DNA of 11,634 bases from assembly GCA_050303435.1 (NCBI GenBank), contig JBNLBT010000104.1, positions 1 to 11,634 of the forward strand. The letters run 5' to 3'. How positions within the stretch are numbered: the first letter of the stretch is position 1; each line of letters begins with the position of its first letter. Position numbers and translations under genes: made by a program. The stretch comes from JBNLBT01 sp050303435. GTDB lineage: Bacteria; Pseudomonadota; Gammaproteobacteria; Xanthomonadales; Marinicellaceae. Below the pieces are notes generated by a model that searched no databases, was not told the DNA's origin, and saw nothing but the letters and a program-made list of their open reading frames with translations. Shown here one piece after another: positions 7,017-11,634 of the stretch.

Positions 7017-7037
7017 CGGCGGGTGTTTTGTCCGCCG
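7017..7037 (+). other. GC-rich stem-loop in the leader of the 186-aa protein gene
   Basis: CGGCGG and CCGCCG pair around the 9-nt loop GTGTTTTGT, ending about 20 nt before the ribosome site. It is followed by the perfect 10-bp palindrome TTGAATTCAA (7042-7051). The 149-bp gap 6920-7068 has no convincing promoter. The hairpin may be a leader structure or an upstream gene's 3' structure. Confidence 0.3.
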
Positions 7038-7068
7038 CTGTTTGAATTCAACTCATCGGAGAAAACAC

Positions 7069-7629
7069 ATGCGCAATTCGATCGCGGTGCTGTACGCCCT
7101 GGCTTTATTGGCCGTGGGTGCGGACGGCGTTGCCCAGACCGCGCCGTCCGGTCTGCAACGCTTTTTAGATCACCTGACACAACATGTGGTCACGCCGGGC
7201 GAATGGGTGACGGCGAATCCGGACTACACCCCGGAGGGGCTGCAGCCGAAAGAATATGTGGTGCAAATGTCACTGGGCGCAGACAGACACCACGCACACG
7301 GCACCCTGTCCGGGATCAACGCCGACGGCTCACGGCATGTGTTCTGGACCCTGCTGATGCTGTACAACCCGGTCAGCGACAAAATCGTCTACCAGCAGGT
7401 GTCCTGGCAGGGCGCGTACATGCATGGAGAAATGGCGGTGCCCGAAGGCGATCACGAAATTCTTGACACCGTGCTGTATCTGCCCGATGGCAGCCAACAG
7501 CGCATGCGCCATGAAACGCGGTTCATCAACGATGACCTGCGCCATACACAAGTGCATCGCTGGGATGAGTCGAGCGCCGAATGGCGCCCGGCGCGTGCCT
7601 GGGAGTGGCGCCGCAGAGCGGTTCAATGA
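7069..7629 (+). CDS. Small exported protein of unknown function
   Basis: The protein has 186 residues from the ATG at 7069, with GGAG 7 nt upstream. The upstream in-frame start at 7042 lacks a ribosome site and would displace the signal peptide. MRNSIAVLYALALLAVGADG followed by VAQ is a signal peptide, cleaved near residue 23. The mature part reads as mostly beta-strands with alternating hydrophobic residues and several aromatics: GEWVTANPDYTPEG (~44-57), HVFWTLLMLYNPVSDKIVYQ (~90-109) and VSWQGAYMHGEMAVPEGDHE (~111-130). The C-terminus is basic (EWRRRAVQ). This resembles small lipocalin-like/DUF1579-like beta-barrels, but I cannot name a family with confidence. No catalytic motif is visible. 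It lies between the beta-helix gene and the serine hydrolase on the same strand, but the gaps of 149 and 120 bp do not prove an operon. Confidence 0.75.
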   Translation: MRNSIAVLYALALLAVGADGVAQTAPSGLQRFLDHLTQHVVTPGEWVTANPDYTPEGLQPKEYVVQMSLGADRHHAHGTLSGINADGSRHVFWTLLMLYNPVSDKIVYQQVSWQGAYMHGEMAVPEGDHEILDTVLYLPDGSQQRMRHETRFINDDLRHTQVHRWDESSAEWRPARAWEWRRRAVQ

Positions 7630-7647
7630 CGCGCGCCGAGGCGCGTC
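7628..7647 (+). terminator. Stem-loop overlapping the stop codon, possible terminator or 3' end
   Basis: GACGCGC (7628-7634) and GCGCGTC (7641-7647) form a 7-bp GC-rich stem with a 6-nt loop. It begins inside the TGA at 7627-7629. No T-run follows, so it may mark a 3' end or only mRNA structure. The rest of the gap to 7749 holds TTGACG at 7682-7687 and TGCGACAAT at 7707-7715, spaced too widely (22 bp) for a confident promoter. Confidence 0.35.
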
Positions 7648-7736
7648 CTCTGCGGATCGGATGTCCAGATATTCGCGGTTTTTGACGAACGCCGTGCGCT
7701 GCGCGATGCGACAATCCATGGCCTGTAACAACGCAC

Positions 7737-7741
7737 GGAGG
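7737..7741 (+). promoter_or_regulatory. Strong ribosome binding site for a GTG start
   Basis: GGAGG lies 8 nt before the GTG at 7750. It supports this non-ATG start over internal candidates, because the next Met residues lie well inside the catalytic domain. Confidence 0.75.
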
Positions 7742-7749
7742 TCTGCACG

Positions 7750-8904
7750 GTGTCATCCAATCAAGTCCTTAATGGCAGGCAGCGACGGCTGCAGGCATGG
7801 CTGCTTGCCTGTCTCGCGCTGGGCGGGGTGGTCTGCGCGGCCGAATCCGATCCAGCCGGCGCGGCCGTCGAAGCCTTGCTGGCTGAACACGTGGAGGTGG
7901 ACGGGCCGGGCGCGATTCTGGTGATTTCGCGGCGCGGCGCGGCGCCGCGTTTTTACGCCCGCGGCCTGGCGTCTCTGGAGCATGGCGTGCCGATCAAACC
8001 CGACACCCGGTTTCATCTGGCCTCGCTGTCGAAACAATTCACCGGCCTGGCCCTGGCCCTGGCCCTGCAGGACGGTGTGCTGACGCTGGAAGAGTCGCTG
8101 TGTGATTTCAGCGGCTTCAATGCGCAGCATTTGTGCGACATCCGTGTGGAGCATCTGGCGTATTTCAGCAGCGGCCTGGCAGAATACACCGACGCGCCAC
8201 GGGCCGGTGGCTGGCCCTGGTTCACCGCGCATTATTTTGACATCGACGAGGCCATCGGCACCGCGCTGTCGCCGCAGGCCAAACGCCTGAAAGCGGGGCA
8301 AAAGTGGCAATACCGCAACATCAATTACATGATTTTGACCCGCCTGGTGGCGCAGCGCAGCAGGCAGGCTTTCGCGGATTTTGTCGCCGCGCGGGTGTTT
8401 CGTCCACTCGCCATGCACGCCACTGCGGTGCACAGCGACTGGACCGCGGTGCTGCCCAACCGCGCCGAAGGCTACATGCGCGCCGATGCGCAGCTGCGTG
8501 GGGAATTGCAGCAACTGGGGCTCACGGCGGCGCCCGGTGCCTGGCTGCGCATGCAGCGCAATGCCCCGCACTACGGTGGCAGCGGCGTCTTCAGCAGCGC
8601 CCGCGACTGGGACCGCTGGGTGCAGGAAGTGTTCAGCCACGCGCATTTCGGTGAAGCGGTGTGGACGCGCATGCTCAGCAACCGCGCCCACGCGCACGGC
8701 AAAAGCAACGACGGGCTGGGTCTGGTCATGGACCGCGTCGATGGCGCGCAAACGCTCTGGTACGCAGGCAACGACATCGACAGCAACACCTACATGCGGG
8801 TGGATGTGACCCACGGCACTGCGGTGAGCTGTTTTGCCAACCAGGCGCGCCTGGATTGCGCCGAATTGACCCGTCGGGCGTGGTCGCTGCTGTGGCCGGA
8901 TTGA
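7750..8904 (+). CDS. Exported serine beta-lactamase-like hydrolase (class C / PBP4-like fold) with atypical third motif
   Basis: The protein has 384 residues from a GTG start. The N-terminus has a basic stretch (RQRR) and a hydrophobic core ending GGVVCAAES, a signal peptide cleaved near residue 30. Residues ~40-383 fit the Beta-lactamase family (PF00144): FHLASLSKQFTG holds the S-x-x-K nucleophile pair Ser92/Lys95, and WQYRNINYMIL holds the Y-x-N motif (Tyr188, Asn190). YGGSGVFSSARDWDRW matches the conserved GG-x-x-S-x-x-D-x segment. The third motif, usually H-x-G or K-T-G, appears as WYAGNDID (Tyr338-Ala-Gly340), so the basic or His residue is absent. Family members include carboxypeptidases, esterases and amide hydrolases. 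The altered motif suggests an esterase-like or changed specificity rather than a true beta-lactamase. Resistance should not be inferred from this sequence. Confidence 0.88.
   Translation: MSSNQVLNGRQRRLQAWLLACLALGGVVCAAESDPAGAAVEALLAEHVEVDGPGAILVISRRGAAPRFYARGLASLEHGVPIKPDTRFHLASLSKQFTGLALALALQDGVLTLEESLCDFSGFNAQHLCDIRVEHLAYFSSGLAEYTDAPRAGGWPWFTAHYFDIDEAIGTALSPQAKRLKAGQKWQYRNINYMILTRLVAQRSRQAFADFVAARVFRPLAMHATAVHSDWTAVLPNRAEGYMRADAQLRGELQQLGLTAAPGAWLRMQRNAPHYGGSGVFSSARDWDRWVQEVFSHAHFGEAVWTRMLSNRAHAHGKSNDGLGLVMDRVDGAQTLWYAGNDIDSNTYMRVDVTHGTAVSCFANQARLDCAELTRRAWSLLWPD
8046..8067 (+). repeat. Hexanucleotide tandem repeat (CCTGGC, about 3.7 copies) inside the serine hydrolase gene
   Basis: Three perfect CCTGGC units and a partial fourth (CCTG) encode the alternating Leu-Ala run in the helix just after the S-x-x-K motif (Leu-Ala-Leu-Ala-Leu near residues 100-106). 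The unit is a multiple of three, so slippage would add or remove Leu-Ala pairs without breaking the frame. Confidence 0.7.
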
Positions 8905-8927
8905 GTCCGGCCGCCGGTCCGGATTGA
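8896..8927. repeat. 9-bp direct repeat flanking an inverted repeat at the gene end
   Basis: CCGGATTGA occurs at 8896-8904, overlapping the stop codon, and again at 8919-8927. Between and across them are TCCGG (8906-8910) and CCGGA (8919-8923), plus CCGGCCGCCGG in the middle, so the mRNA 3' end can form alternative stems. There is no T-run. It could be a small local duplication or a terminator-like 3' structure. Confidence 0.45.
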
Positions 8928-8978
8928 AGCATCCATGGCGGTCTTGAGCTGCGCGCGTGCATGGCGCGTTTCACGGGG

Positions 8979-8984
8979 TATAAT
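8979..8984 (+). promoter_or_regulatory. Perfect -10 box before the zinc-ribbon membrane protein gene
   Basis: TATAAT lies 26 bp before the start at 9011, so the leader would be about 20 nt. No convincing -35 lies at 16-18 bp spacing, and the base pair before the -10 is GG, not TG. It is a candidate core promoter, possibly needing an activator. Confidence 0.45.
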
Positions 8985-9010
8985 GGGGCGCAATTGACAG
9001 GGGCAAGACC

Positions 9011-9946
9011 ATGCAACCAAGCGCTTTTAAATGCCACGCCTGCGGCGGCAATTCAGCCCACCGCAACGACGACGGCCTGCTGCAATGCGATTACTGTGGC
9101 AGCACCCACGGCCACGTGCAACACCCGTACGCGCAGCGCGTGCGCAAGAGCGCGCCGTGGTTGCTGGCGATCTCGCTGGTGGCGCTGGGCTCGGTGGTGC
9201 TGACGGCCTTGCTGCGCGATGGCCGATCGCCGCAGCCCGACCCCCTGGATGACCTCAACCCGCTGGAACATCAAACGCCATCGCAGGACCCGCCGGAAAC
9301 CGCCATCCAGCAGCAGGTGGAAAACACCCTGCAACCGCTGGGCCGGGTCAATCCCACACTGGACCGCGCGGATCTGACCGTGCTGCACAGCGCCCAGGGA
9401 GAGACTGCACGCGGCGGGCGCTACTGGATCGTCGAGGTGCAAAACGACACGACCGGCGCGCTGTTCAGACCGCGCGCGGTGGCCTCCCTGTTCAACGCCG
9501 CGGGTCGGCGGGTGGCGGAGCAAAGCGGCTGGTCGCTGATCGACGTGCTGCAACCTGCGCAACGGGCGGTGGTGTTTGTTTTTCTCAACCAGGCACCGGA
9601 TGCGTACAGCGAAGAACGCCTGGCCGCTTCAGCCAAGACCTCGGAGATGCTGCCATCCAATCAGGTGCGACTTGAGGTCAGCGATTTTCTGGTGCAGCCT
9701 GATAACGACCGCTTTGAGCTGATCGGCGACGTGCACAACACCAGCGGTGCGGTGGCGCGCTTCATCAAGGTTGTGGCGGTGGGGCGCAACGCCGCCGGTC
9801 AGGCGGTGGCGCACGCCAGCGGTTTCGTCACCGACACGCAGTTGCCGGCGGACGGGCGCAGCGGTTTCTCGGTCAAGGCCGGCACCTTTGTGGCCGGCGA
9901 CGTGGCGCAGTGGGAATTGACCGCGGTGGGGCAGGGCGCGCGCTGA
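9011..9946 (+). CDS. Zinc-ribbon, single-pass membrane protein with FxLYD-type beta-sandwich domains
   Basis: The protein has 311 residues. The N-terminus carries two C-x-x-C knuckles, CHAC (8-11) and CDYC (26-29), a typical zinc ribbon facing the cytoplasm. One membrane helix spans ~49-67 (APWLLAISLVALGSVVLTAL) after a basic stretch (RVRK). An acidic, Pro-rich linker follows (~70-100, with DPLDDLNPLEH). The outside part reads as two beta-sandwich units: ~118-195 (YWIVEVQNDTTGALFRPRAV) and ~217-305, where FELIGDVHNTSGAVARFIKV and GFVTDTQLPADGRSGFSV match FxLYD-type domains. Tethered zinc ribbons with FxLYD/DUF3426-like domains are known in bacteria but their function is unclear. There is no catalytic motif. 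A protein-interaction or sensing role across the membrane is inferred. The ribosome site is weak (AGGGG about 8 nt upstream). Confidence 0.82.
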   Translation: MQPSAFKCHACGGNSAHRNDDGLLQCDYCGSTHGHVQHPYAQRVRKSAPWLLAISLVALGSVVLTALLRDGRSPQPDPLDDLNPLEHQTPSQDPPETAIQQQVENTLQPLGRVNPTLDRADLTVLHSAQGETARGGRYWIVEVQNDTTGALFRPRAVASLFNAAGRRVAEQSGWSLIDVLQPAQRAVVFVFLNQAPDAYSEERLAASAKTSEMLPSNQVRLEVSDFLVQPDNDRFELIGDVHNTSGAVARFIKVVAVGRNAAGQAVAHASGFVTDTQLPADGRSGFSVKAGTFVAGDVAQWELTAVGQGAR

Positions 9947-9981
9947 AGGCATCGGTTCAGCAATTCAGGTGACAGACCCGA

Positions 9982-10015
9982 CACCGCGCACGGGCTGAAC
10001 TGCCGGTGCGCGGTG
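9982..10015. terminator. Strong 10-bp hairpin between convergent genes
   Basis: CACCGCGCAC and GTGCGCGGTG are perfect arms around a 14-nt loop, in the 84-bp gap between the stops of two convergent genes. It would form in both transcripts. No T-run is present on either strand, so it may be a bidirectional 3' hairpin, not a classical intrinsic terminator. Nothing else was recognised between 9947 and 10030. Confidence 0.45.
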
Positions 10016-10030
10016 AGGTGCCTTTGAGGT

Positions 10031-11377
10031 TTATTCGACGGTTTCGATGCGGCGCTGGAAGTTGTGTTCGCGCGCTTCGGCGTAGTTGGCCAGAATGCCC
10101 GGTTGGGCATTGAGGTTGGCAAAAAATTGCATGCGAAAGCCGATCACCGGCAGGCCATGGTACACGTGGTTGCCGTTTGAAATGGGCTTGTAGTGAACAT
10201 CTTCCCCCATCACGAACGCCAGTTTGCCTTCATCGCCGTAGTGCAGAGTGTCCAGTGGCATCACGTGGTCTTGCGCTGCATTGGCCAGCATGGGCTGCGT
10301 GTGTAGTGTGAATTCATACACAAAGTAGTTCAAAACCGTTGTGTTGGAGTGCCACTCGATCAAGACAGGGCCTGGACCGCCGGCCGACTGGTCTCCGTTG
10401 TAGACGCCAAAACCGTTGCGCCAATAGGACAAATACCAACCGCTTTGATCGCCGGGAAAGGTAAAACCGCCCGTATTGTCACGTATGAACGGTGAGTGGA
10501 GGGTGTCGTTCCTGTGAAATCGCCAGGTGGGGAAGGTGAAAATGAAATCCGCTTGGCCCCCAATGCCATGGTCGTAGACGTAATCATTTTCAATGCGGCT
10601 GCGGCTGAGCACGGCGGTGATGGCCTGATGACCGGTCGGCCAATCGCTGGTGATGGTCTCGCCATTGTGTAAAATCAAACTTGTGTGATCGCCGCTGGAC
10701 AAATCCGGAAACACCGACAGCGGCGCTTCGTGCAGCACGCCATCACCGGGTGCGAAGCCGTCCAGATACACCGTCGGCACATCGATCATGAAGCCATTGA
10801 ACACATTGATGATGTTGGTGTTCACCTGGATGCCGCCGGTGGCCGCCGACAGCATGGCACCCGGGTCTTGCCCCCACAGGCTCTGATTGCCGTCCCAGGC
10901 CGCGTTCAGTGCATCGCAATCTACATGGGTGCCTCTAAAAAACTGTTCGTTCGGATCGATGATTTCACCCATTTCGAAGACTTCAATGCTGCCGGTGAAT
11001 TCATCCCAGGGCACTTCGCCGGCGGCCACCACGGGCTCAACCGGTGTGAGCTGGCCCATGTGACATTGATCACTGGGGGAATAAAATAACATCTCATCTT
11101 GACTCAGGTACAACGCCGCGCTGAACGCGGCCTGTGCGTTGAGGTAGAGGTTAAAGTAAAACTCGCTGCGCCCGCCGCGCGCTTCACGCACGTGCACTTT
11201 GATGGCCTTGGGCACGTCGCGGTTGTTTTCAATCAGCAGCAAAGTGCTCAGGTCATTGGCCACGGAGTACAGCGGCACCAGTGCGACCTGGCCGGTGTTG
11301 TCGGGGCTGATGTGCACCGCGCCCTGGGCGCTCAGGCAACACAGGGTCAGCAGACCCAGGATGGACGTTTTTTTCAT
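10031..11377 (-). CDS. Exported 448-aa protein of unknown function
   Basis: The protein has 448 residues from the ATG at 11377, supported by GAGGAG 5 nt upstream. The frame stays open to 11527, but that would bury the signal peptide. MKKTSILGLLTLCCLSAQGA is a signal peptide cleaved near residue 20. Mature features are VALVPLYSVANDLSTLLLIENN (~31-52), VHVREARGGRSEFYFNLYLN (~61-80), AITAVLSRSRIENDYVYD (~252-269) and the segment ADFIFTFPTWRFH (~276-288). The same order (valuable near N-terminus, then a vector for a TFPT-type segment) recalls a group of exported proteobacterial proteins with no assigned function. I cannot give a Pfam name. It looks beta-rich, with no catalytic triad or anchor. 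Cys105 and Cys154 could pair. It is the only leftward gene in the right half and is convergent with the FxLYD gene. Confidence 0.82.
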   Translation of the reverse strand: MKKTSILGLLTLCCLSAQGAVHISPDNTGQVALVPLYSVANDLSTLLLIENNRDVPKAIKVHVREARGGRSEFYFNLYLNAQAAFSAALYLSQDEMLFYSPSDQCHMGQLTPVEPVVAAGEVPWDEFTGSIEVFEMGEIIDPNEQFFRGTHVDCDALNAAWDGNQSLWGQDPGAMLSAATGGIQVNTNIINVFNGFMIDVPTVYLDGFAPGDGVLHEAPLSVFPDLSSGDHTSLILHNGETITSDWPTGHQAITAVLSRSRIENDYVYDHGIGGQADFIFTFPTWRFHRNDTLHSPFIRDNTGGFTFPGDQSGWYLSYWRNGFGVYNGDQSAGGPGPVLIEWHSNTTVLNYFVYEFTLHTQPMLANAAQDHVMPLDTLHYGDEGKLAFVMGEDVHYKPISNGNHVYHGLPVIGFRMQFFANLNAQPGILANYAEAREHNFQRRIETVE

Positions 11378-11382
11378 GTGGA

Positions 11383-11388
11383 CTCCTC
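11383..11388 (-). promoter_or_regulatory. Strong ribosome binding site deciding the start at 11377
   Basis: On the minus strand GAGGAG sits 5 nt before the ATG at 11377, immediately before a clean signal peptide. It outweighs the upstream in-frame starts that would add up to 50 arginine-rich residues. Confidence 0.8.
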
Positions 11389-11449
11389 TATTCATGCAAT
11401 TCAAATTCGGCGTTGCCAGGGCGAATGCTGGACCCAGGCGCGCCATCGT

Positions 11450-11519
11450 GCACCGGTGTTCGGTGCGCCCCGGGCGGCTCGGGCGTGCCCGTCTGACGCG
11501 CCGCCGGTGGTGTACACCA
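11450..11519 (-). promoter_or_regulatory. Dyad-rich upstream region of the 448-aa exported protein gene
   Basis: Three dyads occur within 70 bp: GCACCG/CGGTGC with a 5-nt loop (11450-11466), CGGGC/GCCCG with a 2-nt loop (11480-11491), and the perfect 12-bp palindrome TGGTGTACACCA (11508-11519). They are 70-140 bp upstream of the start codon. I found no convincing -35/-10 pair in 11378-11634. A seven-A run at 11539-11545 (T-run on the minus strand) follows a 4-bp stem, ACGC/GCGT, and could be the end of a leftward gene outside the window. This is weak. Confidence 0.3.
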
Positions 11520-11634
11520 TTGAACAACAGACCATGTTAAAAAAACGCTAAGGCGTGGGGGCACTGCACGGATTTGTCCGTTTCAGACCAAAATTTGGCG
11601 TGTGCAGACTGGTTGGGTGGCTGCCGGGACGATT

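Noticed and set aside
7682..7715. TTGACG and TGCGACAAT as a promoter for the serine hydrolase gene
   Set aside because: The spacing of 22 bp is too long for sigma70 and the -10 match is only partial.
7753..8814. A 353-codon open frame on the minus strand inside the serine hydrolase gene
   Set aside because: The plus-strand gene has intact catalytic motifs, a signal peptide and a strong ribosome site. The antisense translation is rich in His, Arg and Gln with no domain pattern, as expected for the complement of a GC-rich gene.
3205..9981. Shared 11-mer GACAGACCCGA at 3205-3215 and 9971-9981
   Set aside because: Exact 11-base matches are expected many times by chance in a window of this size, and the flanking sequences differ, so no repeat family is claimed.
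10685..11551. Plus-strand open frames over the 448-aa protein gene
   Set aside because: They lack ribosome sites and domain-like sequence. The minus-strand gene has a signal peptide and GAGGAG ribosome site.
11539..11556. Possible intrinsic terminator for a leftward gene entering from beyond the right edge
   Set aside because: The seven-T run on the minus strand is real but the stem is only 4 bp, and no coding sequence is identifiable in 11557-11634. It is noted only as a weak possibility.
1..11634. CRISPR arrays, tRNA or rRNA genes, insertion sequences, toxin-antitoxin pairs, phage or defence genes
   Set aside because: No repeat-spacer pattern, cloverleaf sequence, transposase, integrase or recognisable defence domain was found on either strand.

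Overview
The window is a stretch of ordinary-looking bacterial chromosome, moderately GC-rich by eye, with densely packed genes on both strands. Extended sigma70-type promoters, Gram-negative Sec signal peptides, a lipobox-like N-terminus and a choice-of-anchor Q beta-helix protein suggest a gammaproteobacterium, perhaps near the Lysobacterales/Wenzhouxiangella-like lineages. That placement is an inference from protein style, not a phylogeny. I see no rRNA, tRNA, CRISPR array, transposase, integrase, phage gene or attachment site.

Layout. 1-416 (+) is the C-terminal part of an Esterase/COG2819-type alpha/beta hydrolase. It is convergent with a leftward cluster at 510-3000 (-). In transcription order that cluster is a membrane-embedded LytTR transcription factor (2203-3000), a signal-peptide-bearing dienelactone-hydrolase-like protein (1318-2097) and a lipoprotein-like alpha/beta hydrolase (510-1310). 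The last two are 7 nt apart and almost certainly one operon.

A 293-bp divergent intergenic region (3001-3293) separates this cluster from rightward genes. It has two good divergent extended -10 promoter candidates and several dyads. The first rightward gene encodes an 810-aa exported protein with a YVTN-type beta-propeller, two IPT/TIG domains and a second propeller with Asp-box-like repeats (3294-5726). It is followed by an exported beta-helix protein (5852-6919), a small exported protein of unknown function (7069-7629), an exported serine beta-lactamase-like hydrolase (7750-8904) and a zinc-ribbon/TM/FxLYD-type membrane protein (9011-9946). A convergent 448-aa exported protein of unknown function occupies 10031-11377 (-).

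How the genes relate. All nine complete genes encode proteins that carry a signal peptide or membrane segments, so the region concerns the envelope and the exported fraction. Four proteins from three fold families are serine hydrolases. The most testable regulatory idea is that the membrane LytTR protein acts at the divergent promoter region and controls its own hydrolase operon, the propeller-protein gene, or both. This is inference. No recognisable defence, mobile or biosynthetic system is present, and I do not claim a new system.
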